A program made the translations under genes and the position numbers. From positions 1-49,264 of the forward strand of contig CANQTD010000014.1 of the NCBI GenBank assembly GCA_947626685.1: a stretch of DNA of 49,264 bases, read 5' to 3'. Origin of the DNA: an uncultured Clostridia bacterium. Its GTDB lineage: Bacteria; Bacillota; Clostridia; Christensenellales; Borkfalkiaceae. The notes under the pieces were generated by a model that did not search any database, was not told the DNA's origin, and was given only the letters and a program-made list of their open reading frames with translations. Positions 15,153-25,600 of the stretch are shown here, piece by piece. The number at the start of each line of letters is the position of its first letter. Within the stretch, counting starts at the first letter, position 1.

Positions 15153-17954
15153 TTATAAGAGCTCGACTTCCCAGATCCTCGAGAGCGGGGACTGGTAGGA
15201 GTTGCCGAGAAGCTGGCCGTCTGCGGACGTTTCAAGCGTGAGCGAGTTCAGATCGATGGTCTTGGAGTTGAACGCGTAGAGCGTCTTTCTCTGATAGACG
15301 GGCATTTCGACGGCGAGGTCGAGCACCAGATCCATCGCCTGCTTGTAGAGCTTTGCGCGTTCCGTCTGAACATCTGTCTCGCGCGCGTCGTCGATGAGGT
15401 TGGACAGCGGGTTGAGGATGGCCATCTCCGCGCTGTACTTGGACGGGTTGGCGAGGATCTCGCGGTAGCCCCACGCATAGACGGAGGTCGCCGTGCTGTT
15501 CTTGTGGTAGACCTGATACATGTCGGGGTCGATGGTGGAGCCCCAAGCCGCCGCCCATACGGTGAGCGAACCCGTGGCGAGCTTGGTGAGCGCGTTGAGG
15601 TCGGGCTCGACGGAGACCTTCCAGCCGCATGCGTTGAGCAGTTCGGCGGCATGGAAGAACACGGCGTAGCAAGGGTGATCGGTGTTCGCGCCCGCGATCG
15701 TGAACTTCATGGTGAGCGCGGAGCTGCCCTTCGAGACGCCCGCCGCCCGCGTGTAGCGGTTGATCTTGGCCTTCGCCTCGTCGTCCGCCTTCTTCACCTT
15801 GTCCTCGCTATCGCCATAATACGGGAACGTCATGTAGTCCTTGCCGTTGTTCGTGACCCTGTACGCAAGAGGATCGTTACCGTTGAAGGTACCCCCTTCG
15901 CGAGGATATGCCCAGCTCACGAGGGACATCGGGTAGCAAATGTTTGCCGCCGTTCCGGTGACGTAGTATTGGAGAGCAAGGCGGGTGTTCATGGCGGACA
16001 TGATGGCCTTGCGGAGGTTGATATTCTCGACCTTGCCCGCGTTCACGCCGATATAACCGTAGCCGAGCTGCCAAGAACTCACATATTTGTAGCCCTTCTT
16101 TTCGAGGCCTTGCAGCGTCTTGTAGTTGGAGATGGTGTACTGCGGTTCCACGAAGTCGACGTCGTTCGCTTTGAGACGGTCGATCGCGTTGGACGAGGAG
16201 ACGACGACGTAGCGCATCTTCTTGGTCTTGGGTTCGCCGAAGATGAAGTTCGGGTTCGCCTTGTAGTAGACGATGCCGTCCGAGTAGAATTCGGAGCCGC
16301 TCGGGTAATCCCTGTTCTGGCGGTTGGTCGCGACGTAAGGACCTGCGCCGAGCGGGATCATGTTCTTGCTGACGCTGCCGAATTTCGCGGCGGACGTGCC
16401 CTGAATGACGTCTTGCATGAAGTCGAAGCTGCCCCACTCCACGCCGAATTGGTTCTTCTCGATATTGACGGGATACTTGTCGGGATCGGAATAGTAGTGA
16501 TGGGGCGCGACGGTGAAGCCGAAGTTCCAGATCGCCTTCGGGTCGGTGCCGTTGATGCGGATCTTGAGCACGTCGTATTCGTTGTCGGGATCGACGGGCG
16601 TGCCGTCGTCGTTGTGGTTGTGCGCGATCTTGTAGTCGACGGTGGTGCCGTCCTCATGGGTGATGGTGATCGTCTCCTGCTCGCTGCTGTGCCCGAGGGA
16701 GACGATGCCTTCGATATTCGGATAAGGACGGTCGGAACCCGCCTGCTCGTGAAGGAAGATATCCTTCGCGCGGCCGACATAATTGGTGAGCAGGGTGCCG
16801 CCCGTCGCCCATAACTGAAGGATGAGATGGAGCTCGCTCGCGACCTTCGAGTCATAGACGTACTTGATCGCCGCTTCGCGCGCCCTGTCCTTGTTCTTGA
16901 GTTCGAGCTGGGCGGGATCGTAGCCCTTCTCGCTCTTTTCACCCTGCGAGTTCTCGGAAACGATATGGTTGTAGTCCTCTTCGTTGGTCTTGGAATCGCG
17001 GTAATAGGCAAGTTTTATGTAGCCCTCCATGTACATGAAGGCGACGACGGGGTTGGAGAAATCGATATCCGATTCGTTGGTTTTCTCGACCTTGCCGTCA
17101 CCGTCGCTGTCGACGTTGGAGTAGGGCGCGGACTGGTAGGCGTCCTGCGCGGAGGCAAAGTCGCGTTCGAGCTCTTCCTTGAAGAGACGGAGGGTCTCCT
17201 CGTAGTCCTCGGTGAGCTGCTCGCGCGCTTCCTCGTTGGTGATATTGCCGTTCACCGCGACCGCGTTCTTATACCCCTGGCTCGGGTTGTACGTTTTGAG
17301 GAATTCGCGCATCTCATTTTCGGGAACGTCTTTGCTCGTCGAGCTGGGATCGCTCACGCCGCCCTTGAGCGCAAGATCGGCGGCGGTGTACGCGTTGATG
17401 AGCTCCTGACGGCGCACGAACGCCCTGTTGTTCGCCATCGCGGTGAGCTGGTCGTCCTGCTGGGAGCCTTCGCCCGAGACGTTCTTTTGCTGGCGGTATC
17501 TCTGCAAGCCGACGATATCGGTGGAATACATGGTCGTAGAGCCCGTGTAAGCGGGGTCGAGATAGACGTACATGTTGAAGAGCACGTCGTTCATGGTGAG
17601 CGGCTCGCCGTCCGAGAACTTGATCCCGTTTTTGAGCACGAAGTAATACTCCGTCTCCGCGCCCGCCGCGCGCTTCATGTAGTCCTTGACGACGACCGCC
17701 TCGTTGTCGCCGTAGGAGATATTCCCGTTCTCGTCCGTCGAGAACATGGAGATCTGCGTCTGGCCCACGACGTCCATGTCGGTGCCTGCCGTGGAAAAGA
17801 ACGGATTGTAGAGACCGTTCAGATCCTGCGTCATGATCGTAAGCACGTCTTTTTTGCCGTTGTTGCAGCCCGCGAGGAAGGTGAACAACCCCGTGCAGAG
17901 TGCAGCGGTCACTGCGAGCGATACGACGCGTACTATCCTTTTGCTGTGTTTCAT
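15153..17954 (-). CDS. oppA: Oligopeptide-binding lipoprotein OppA, enlarged
   Basis: OppA is the extracellular peptide receptor of the importer. It has a lipoprotein signal with lipobox LAGC (Cys30). The SBP_bac_5 fold starts at about residue 36. NGIKFSDGEPLTMNDVLFNMYVYLDPAY (109-136, shown only as a landmark) is typical. At 933 aa it is far longer than ordinary OppA (about 530-600). The extra length is mainly an inserted region at about 150-415, rich in charged residues and helix-prone, with a DSDGDGKVEK loop (282-291) resembling an EF-hand or dockerin Ca2+ loop. The family fold resumes near INGTDPKAIWNFGFTVAPHH (467-486). The ATG at 17954 has GGAGG 10 nt upstream. It is likely co-transcribed with the upstream lipoprotein and protease. 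Confidence 0.93.
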   Translation of the reverse strand: MKHSKRIVRVVSLAVTAALCTGLFTFLAGCNNGKKDVLTIMTQDLNGLYNPFFSTAGTDMDVVGQTQISMFSTDENGNISYGDNEAVVVKDYMKRAAGAETEYYFVLKNGIKFSDGEPLTMNDVLFNMYVYLDPAYTGSTTMYSTDIVGLQRYRQQKNVSGEGSQQDDQLTAMANNRAFVRRQELINAYTAADLALKGGVSDPSSTSKDVPENEMREFLKTYNPSQGYKNAVAVNGNITNEEAREQLTEDYEETLRLFKEELERDFASAQDAYQSAPYSNVDSDGDGKVEKTNESDIDFSNPVVAFMYMEGYIKLAYYRDSKTNEEDYNHIVSENSQGEKSEKGYDPAQLELKNKDRAREAAIKYVYDSKVASELHLILQLWATGGTLLTNYVGRAKDIFLHEQAGSDRPYPNIEGIVSLGHSSEQETITITHEDGTTVDYKIAHNHNDDGTPVDPDNEYDVLKIRINGTDPKAIWNFGFTVAPHHYYSDPDKYPVNIEKNQFGVEWGSFDFMQDVIQGTSAAKFGSVSKNMIPLGAGPYVATNRQNRDYPSGSEFYSDGIVYYKANPNFIFGEPKTKKMRYVVVSSSNAIDRLKANDVDFVEPQYTISNYKTLQGLEKKGYKYVSSWQLGYGYIGVNAGKVENINLRKAIMSAMNTRLALQYYVTGTAANICYPMSLVSWAYPREGGTFNGNDPLAYRVTNNGKDYMTFPYYGDSEDKVKKADDEAKAKINRYTRAAGVSKGSSALTMKFTIAGANTDHPCYAVFFHAAELLNACGWKVSVEPDLNALTKLATGSLTVWAAAWGSTIDPDMYQVYHKNSTATSVYAWGYREILANPSKYSAEMAILNPLSNLIDDARETDVQTERAKLYKQAMDLVLDLAVEMPVYQRKTLYAFNSKTIDLNSLTLETSADGQLLGNSYQSPLSRIWEVELL

Positions 17955-17993
17955 ATCGTTATATCCTCCGATTTATTTTCTTTTTGGACCCGC

Positions 17994-19610
17994 TCAGGAG
18001 GGATCGCTTTCCGCGTCCCCGTACTTCGAAAGGGTAACTTTGCCGTTTTCGTCTGCTACGGCGGCCGTGGCGAGGCCGTACACGCTCTCCCACGTTGTAT
18101 TGTCGATGTCGATCGAGACTTCGTCGACCTTGAGGTCAATGTTCTCTCTTCCGATCGCGTCTGCGCCGCCGTCCTCGGGATTGCCGCACACGAGCCCGAC
18201 GGCGAATTGGGCGTAGTCGGTTTCGGCGTACACGTTCCCGCCGCGCAGATCGCCGATATGCAGCTCTCCCGCGATCTCGACGCCTTCCAGCTTCGCGCCC
18301 TTTTCGATCCTGCCCGCGAGCAGCCCGTAGTAGCCGAGGGTCGAGCGCACCATGTCCGTCTGGACGGTGAACTTCATCCCCTCAAATTTGAGATCCGTGA
18401 TGGAGGCGTCCTTTGCGATCGTCCCGAACAGGCCTCCCGCGGCCGTGACCGACGAGCTCTGGGCAGTTGACGCGAGGGCCTTCACGGTAAAGCCGTTCCC
18501 CACGATCGTCCCTTTGAATTGCAGCGTGCACGCGCCCCATGCGACCGCGTTCGTTACGCCGTTTTCGCCCGCCGTGGGGGTGAAGTCGATATCGTTTTTG
18601 AAGATATACTTCCCTTCGCCCGCATTTTCGAGGATGTTCGTCGCAAAGTTGTCGGCAGTCGTCACGCGGAAGAGCTTTCCTTCCCGCCATGTCGTGTACA
18701 CCCTCTGGATGATATGGGAAGCCGTTCCCGTCGTGAGGTCGACGGCGTCTGCCCCGGGGTGCGGAATGGTCTCTTCCGTCACCTCCGACTCGGCGTCGTC
18801 GTTGTACACGGCATAGGCTTCGCTCATGTTCTCATCTTTATAGAGACCCGCGAGCGTAAAAGATCTCGCTTCGGTGAACTGCCCCGTCGGGTTCTTGTTT
18901 TCGTCGAGGATCTCCTCGCTCTTGACCGAATATTCGGGGACGCTCTTGTAATCGAGCTTGCCCGTCTCGTCGCTCCATGCGGGGACGGGAATGGAACTCG
19001 CGCCGACGGGTAGCACGGCCGTGTCGTATTCCACCCACTCCGTCTTGCCGCCAACCGTCTCCTGCCTGTAAAAGACATAGGTGCAGTTGGGCGCCCACGC
19101 GGCGTAGAGGGTGAACTTTTTGACCTTCTTCCCCTCTAACGTGGCGTCCTCCGTCATGTCCTCGGTGACGCGGTCGGTCTTGAAGTCCCAGAGCCCGCTG
19201 AACGTGTACCCCTGCTCCCGCTTGGATTCCGAACAGAGTTCGCCGTACTCGTCGAGAGCTTCGCCGTTTTCGTCGACGCGCAGTTCGCACTTCCTGTACC
19301 AGCCGATGAGGGAGTACCCGCTGCGGGAGACGACGCTGTTCGGCCCCATCTCGGGCCCGCGCCCGCTGAGATCGCCCGGCGCGACGAGAGCGATCCCCTC
19401 GCCGAGCTGTTCAGAGGTGAACAGATCGTACAGATACGCGTTCTGCTGGCCCGCGAATCCGCCGCCCATCTTATCGTATTCGACGACGACGTTGTTCCCC
19501 GCGGCGATTTGGTTGCTGAGCGTCTTATCGGCGGTGGCGCAGCCCGCGGCAAGGCAAGCCGCGCAGCACCCCACGCTCAGTCCGAGAATGATTTTATACA
19601 ATTTATTCAT
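17994..19610 (-). CDS. Surface lipoprotein with GLUG-like and InlB-repeat-like parts, 538 aa
   Basis: A lipoprotein signal peptide ends in LAAGC (Cys24), so the protein is anchored outside the membrane. The N-terminal half contains segments resembling InlB B-repeat (Flg_new/List-Bact) domains, such as SGYSLIGWYRKCEL and KFTLYAAWAPN. The C-terminal half has a beta-helix-type pattern with a GLUG-like motif (AAGGLFGTIAKDASITDLKFEG written here only in part: AGGLFGTIAKDASITDLKF). No catalytic motif is seen. The gene lies 16 nt after the giant protease and 39 nt before oppA, so it belongs to the proteolysis-uptake operon. It could bind polymeric substrate or the cell wall. That function is inference; I cannot assign a named family to the whole protein. 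Confidence 0.85.
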   Translation of the reverse strand: MNKLYKIILGLSVGCCAACLAAGCATADKTLSNQIAAGNNVVVEYDKMGGGFAGQQNAYLYDLFTSEQLGEGIALVAPGDLSGRGPEMGPNSVVSRSGYSLIGWYRKCELRVDENGEALDEYGELCSESKREQGYTFSGLWDFKTDRVTEDMTEDATLEGKKVKKFTLYAAWAPNCTYVFYRQETVGGKTEWVEYDTAVLPVGASSIPVPAWSDETGKLDYKSVPEYSVKSEEILDENKNPTGQFTEARSFTLAGLYKDENMSEAYAVYNDDAESEVTEETIPHPGADAVDLTTGTASHIIQRVYTTWREGKLFRVTTADNFATNILENAGEGKYIFKNDIDFTPTAGENGVTNAVAWGACTLQFKGTIVGNGFTVKALASTAQSSSVTAAGGLFGTIAKDASITDLKFEGMKFTVQTDMVRSTLGYYGLLAGRIEKGAKLEGVEIAGELHIGDLRGGNVYAETDYAQFAVGLVCGNPEDGGADAIGRENIDLKVDEVSIDIDNTTWESVYGLATAAVADENGKVTLSKYGDAESDPS

Positions 19611-19626
19611 AGGTCACTTCCGTCTG

Positions 19627-22600
19627 TTATTCGTCGCGATCCTGCGGCTCCGCGTCTGCGTCTGCGTCGGCAACGTTCACGCTCTTCTTCCTCTTGACGA
19701 GGAGCACCGCGCACACCGCCGCGAGAACGGCCGTCGTGAGGGCGAACACGCCCGTGAACACGCCGAGCGTGATGACGGCTCCGAGGTTGTTGGAACCCTG
19801 CGTAGCGGGCGGGGTCTCGGGGTTCTCTCCCGATTCGCTCATGATGGACGCGAGGATGCTCTCCGCGCTGGTGAGCTTGTTGTAGTAATCGAAATTGTCG
19901 TACGCGCCCGAGACGAGAGCCTGCTGTTCCGCGGTCGCGATGAGGTCGTAGAGCGCGCGCGCACGCTCGATGATGGGAGCGGTCTCCTTCGTGATCAGGC
20001 TGTTCTCGGGGATGAGCGCGATCGCCTTGATCGCGGCACGCGTGTCCTCGGAGATGGCGACCGCACCTTTGAGCTGCTGCCCGAAGTACTGCGCGTAGAC
20101 AAAGGAATCGTACCCCACGCCGTTGGACGGGCGCACCATGACGATATCGGGCTTATACATGCCGATGTTGCCCTTGAAGTTCGCGCCATAGAGATACATC
20201 GGGTCGGGATTGTTCCACGTCGCGAAGGGAACGAGCGCGAGCCCGGGGATCATCTCTTCGTTCTCGTCGATATAGGGCGAATTGGTGCCGATGCAAGGGA
20301 TGCGCACCGTGCCGTTCCAATCCGCAAAGGCGGAGGACGGCCAGCTGTCGTCGTACTGCTCTTCGAGGATGGGCGCGTTGAGACTGCGGAAGGTGACGAC
20401 GTTGAGGTTGAGGCAGTCCACGAACGCCCTGTCGCCGATGGAGAGGAGCGTATCGGGCAGGACGACGGAGAAGAGCCCCGCTCCCGCGAACGCATACGCC
20501 GAGATGCGCACCGTGCCGTCCGCGACGGTAAATTCGCGCGCGCCGCTGCCTGCGGGATAGCACACGAGCACGAGCCCGCCGTTGGGAGCGACTTTATAGA
20601 GCGCGCCGTCAATGACTTTCACTTGGCTGCCCAAGTCGAAGGTGGTTTCCTCTATCGTATCGACCGTGACGCCGTTGAATTCCACCGATTTTGCACGGGC
20701 GAAGGGAGCGAGGCCGCTGCAGCCCGCGAACGGGTTCTCCCCGAGCACGAGGAGGAATTCCCCGTTCTCATCCTTCGGGAAGTCTGCGATCTGTGCCGCC
20801 GCCTGCGCATTCAGAAGGTTTTCCGAGAGCACGGCTTCGGTGACCGCGGTGTCCACGAAGGCGTAGTCGCCGATGGAGATCGCCGAGGAGAGGTCGACGG
20901 GCCCCGAGAGCGCGGTGCCGCCAAAGGCGAGCCCGCCGATATACACGGCCTTGTCGAGATTTGTCACTGTGAAGAGGTCGGCCGCGCCGTAGAAGGCGTT
21001 GTCGCCGATGATGACGCCCTCTTTGAGGGTTACGTCATACAGGCCGCTCACGCTTTCGAACGCACTGCCGCCGATGAAGCCGACATTCGTAAGATCGAGG
21101 GAGGAGAACGACGTCGCGGCGAATGCGGCCACGTCGATCTCGGTCACGTTTTCGAACGGGGTGAAGTCGGAGAGCGCGGTATAGGCGAACGCGAGGGCGG
21201 GGATCACGGTGACCTTGTCGCCGAGCCCCGTGACGCTTGCAAGGGAACGGTTATACAGGAACGCCTGTGCGCCGAGCGAAGTAAGGCCCGAAAGATCGGC
21301 TTCGGGAATGCGCATGACCTGATAGCCCACGACGCCCGCGATGCCCGCGATCGAACCGTCGCTCACTCTTTCCGCATACGCATACGCGGGATCGCCCGAG
21401 AATGCCGACATGCCGATCCGGGTGACGCCCGAGAGGTCGACGGAGACCGTGTTCTTGGCCGTGGGGTCGGCCGCGCCGTAGAACGCGCCGTCGCCGATCT
21501 CCACGCCTTCGCCGAAGGTGAGCGTTTCGATCTTGGTCTGATAGGAGAATGCCCCCTCGCCGACCGTGACGTCGTCGCCGATGTCCACCTTTGTCAGACG
21601 GCTGTTCGCCTGAACTACGAGCGCGAAATAGTTGTAATTTCTGTCGCTGCCCGCATCCAGCTCGACTTGGTACGCCTCCGCCTGGAACGCGCCCGCGCCC
21701 ACCTTTACGCCGTCGCCGAGTGTCACGGTACGGAGCGCGGTGGTGCGGAAGAACGCGCCTTCGCCGATCTCGATGTCCGCACCGATGTCGACGGAAGTGA
21801 GCGCAGTTCTCGCGAAAGCATAGCTGCCGATATAGTTGAGGCTATTCGCAAAGTCAGGGAGTTTGTTGATCTTCGTCCCCGCGAAGGCATAGTTGCCGAT
21901 GCTCTCGAGGGCGCCGAGGCTTACGGCGGACAGGGACGAGCAGCCGTAGAAGGCGTAGTCCCCCACCTTCGTCACGTCGGGCATGGTCACCGAGAGCAAG
22001 TTCTCGTTGCCCGAGAACGCATTGGCGGCGATGGCCGTCACGCCTTCAAGCGTGAACTTGTTGCCCTGAATGGAGGGCGCGACGTAGACGAGCGTGCTGT
22101 CCTCATCATTGCTCAAAAGGTACGGGTGGTTGCCCGAACCGCTCTGCTGTTTGAAGTGTTGGTTGCCCGCGGCGACCGTGAAGTTGCTCACGGCAGTGCC
22201 GCTGAACGCGTTGACGCCGATGCTCTCGACGTCCGCGCCGAGCTCGACGGACCCGAGCGTCTTGTCGCCCTCGAACACGCCGTCGGGAATGACCGAAGCG
22301 TTCACCTTGATGCGGTTGAGGTTGGGGCAGTTCGCGAACGCGTACGCGCCCAATTTAATCTTATCCGCGGTGATGTTAATCTCACGGAGCTCGGAGTCGG
22401 CAAAGGCGTACTGCCCGATGGACTGCGCCGTCTTGGGCAGGTTGACCTGCGTGATCTTGGTGCCGCGGAAGGCGTTGTCGCCGATACCGATCGCCGAGGC
22501 GAAGGAATCCGCGGTGACGTTGTACAGGGGCGCGGCGTTGTAATCGAAGGCGCCGTTTTCGCCCTCGACGAGCGGGCCCGAGAACGCGTAGTAGTTGATG

Positions 22601-25600
22601 AACTTGACGTTTTCCAGCCCGTGGACGGTCATGAGTTTGGGGCAATCGTAGAAGGCGTAGGCGTCGATCCTCGTGAGAGATTTGGGAAGCCAGACCTCTT
22701 CGAGGCTATCCATGCCCGCGAAGGCATGCATGCCGATGACCTCGATGCCCTCGGGGATCACGACGCCCTTCACGTCGGGATTGTCGCCGTGATACCAGAT
22801 CTTGGTGTAGGAAGGATCCTCTTCGGAGATCTCATCGCCCGCGTCGAGATCCTTCGGAATGAACTCGTACCCCGAGAAGGCGAACTGGTAGATCTGCGTG
22901 AAGCCGAGAAGCGGGGAAATGTTGACGACGTTCTCGTGCGCTGCGCCCTCTTCGTCGATATACGTCTCCATGCCGCCGCCCGTGTAGCGGAAGAGATAGG
23001 GACCGTTCCGCTCGTAGGGATTCTTGACGGTGACGTACACGACCTGTTCGTAGAGGGTGCCGCCCTCGGTGCCGTCCTCACGCACGATGACGACGCGCGC
23101 CGAAACGGAGGAGATGCCCTCGCTCACCGCGGTGATCTGCCCGTTGGCGTCGACGCGGACGATCCTCTCGTCGTTGGAGAAATAGACCACTTTCGTCTTT
23201 TCGGGCCTGTACGCCGCGAGGTCGTATTGCAGGGTGATCTTTTCGCTCGGGAACATGGATACGCCGTACATGGACGCGTTCGCCGAGAACAGCGTCCTGC
23301 TGCCCGTGATGCCGATATCGCGGTCGTCCGTCGAGACGAAGTAGAACGCGTAGTCGGTCGTGTAGCCCGTGAGCCGGAAATAGGAAGCGGCGGGATCGTC
23401 GTAAGACTGCCAGCCCTTTTCGTCCTCGGCATACACCTTTACGGTGAGTTCCGCGGTGACGCTCTCATCGACCGAACTGCTTGCCGTCACCGTCGCCGTG
23501 CCTGCGCCCACGGCATACAGCTTGCCGTCCACGACGCGCACGACGCTCTCGTCAGAGCTCTCGTAGTCGAGCGTCTCTCTCCACTCGGTGGAGGGATAGA
23601 ATTGGGGTTCGAGCACATAGGTCTGGTTGGGGCTGAGATATACGCCGTATTCCCCGTTTTCCTCGCTCTTGACAGTTTTATCTTCGTTGAACATTTCATT
23701 GAAGTAGAGCGCGCGCACGGAGGAGGGAATGGTGACCTCGTAGTAGCCGAGATTCATCGCGTAGTCGTAGAGCTCGACGACGAAGGTGTTGGGGCGGTAA
23801 GAGCCCTTCATCTTCTCGACATAATTGGTGAGGTCGATCTCCACTTCCGAAGTCGTGTTGGCGCGGGACGCGGAGATGGGCGTGGGATAGCGGCTGAAAC
23901 TCTCGATATAGATGCCGTCCTGCGCCGCGTCGTAGTAGACGCGGCCCGTGCTGAGCGCCATCGGGAAGTGATTATCATAGATATAGAGGTGCGCGTAGAG
24001 CTTGTTCTGCTTGGTGTTCCTGTCGTACTCGACGCGGAAGTCCACGTCCGTGAGGATGGGCGCCTGGAAGTCCGTCGTGAACTCGAACTCGAACGTATCC
24101 CTCAGGTTGTTCTGTTCTCCCGGGTAGTCCATAAAGGCCTGCATGCGGAAGAGATACTTCGTGTTGTTTTTGAGGTCGTAGTCGGAGACGTGGAAGTCGA
24201 CGTCCACAAACGAGGAGTAGATGCTTCCGCCGCCGTTGTACGATTTGCGCTGGTTGGTCTCCGTCTTTGTCCAGATGACCTCGCCCGTCGCCGAATCGGT
24301 GATGGACATCTCCACCCGCTTCGCGCCGCGGAGCATGCCCGCGTAGATGCCATAGATATAGTTCGCGCCGCCGCTCTCCCCTTCCTGGTTGGTGAGGGAA
24401 ATGTGATCGCGGTCCGCCGCTACCTGCGACGCGCTCTCGTCCTGTATGAAATAGAAGGAGCCGAGGGAGGTGATATAGTCCTCATACATACCGGCGATGG
24501 GACGGGTGGGAACGGAGTCCGCCATCGTCTTTTTGTCGGGGTCGATCGCGTTGTCCCTCTCGTCGGGGTCGGTCTCGAAATAGTCGAGGTCAAGGATGGG
24601 AGCCTGCGTCCAGTCGCCGAAGAAGGCGAGGAAGGGAACGTTGAGGGAGATCTTCGTTCCGCTCTCGGGAGCGAGGGTGATGTAGCCCTCCACATACATG
24701 CCGTTGGCGAACACTTTCCCGCCCGCGGTGTTGGTCTGGTTCAGATATTGAAGATCGCTGTCGGAGAGTTCGATATACACGACCACCGTCGCCGCCGTCT
24801 TGCCCGCGACGGTCACGGTGTTGCCGTCATGGACGCCGCCCGTGACGTCTCTGACCTCCACGGTCTTGGGATCGAGGAGATACCCCTCTTGGTTCACGGT
24901 CTGGTCGCCGCGCGCCGTCTTGACTTCGCTGATGCCCTCCGTCATGACGATCGCGTCGACGTTGTAGGAGAGCGGACTGTCGGAAATGTTGTTGATCTTG
25001 AACCGGAGTTCATATTTCCCCGTCCCCTGCTTGTCGTCGCCGTACTCGATCTTCGCCTTGTCGATGATCTCGTCGGTGAAGCGGTTCTCCTCCTGCGCCG
25101 CGACCGCACTGTCGCTGCGGGCGAACGTCGTGATATAGGCGGGCGTCGTCGTCGCCTCGGTGAGGTTGGCGAGCCCCGCGCCCTGCTTGCGGACGGAGTT
25201 GGGCAGCCCGTTCTTGTTGAGGGAAATGTCCGCGGTGGACATCATGATCTGGTTGACCGCCGCCATGATCTCCTTCGGGTCGCCGTTCGGGAGGACCTTC
25301 TCGGAGACGTACTGCCGCACGAGGGCGGTGACGCCCGCTTGGTTGGGGGACGCCATCGACGTGCCCGAGAGACGGTCATACGCCTGCCCGGGGACGGCGG
25401 AGAGGATCTCGCCGCCGTGCGCGGTGATCTCGGGCTTGATGCGCAGGTCGGGGGTGGGGCCCCACGAGGAGAAGTCGGACATGAACGGGCCCGCCTTCTG
25501 GCTGCGGCTGACGTGGATCTTGCCCGTTCCCGCCGACGCGAGCAATTCGCCGTTGTCGCGCGAGATGGAGCAGACGGGCGTCGTGACCGAGCCCACGGTC

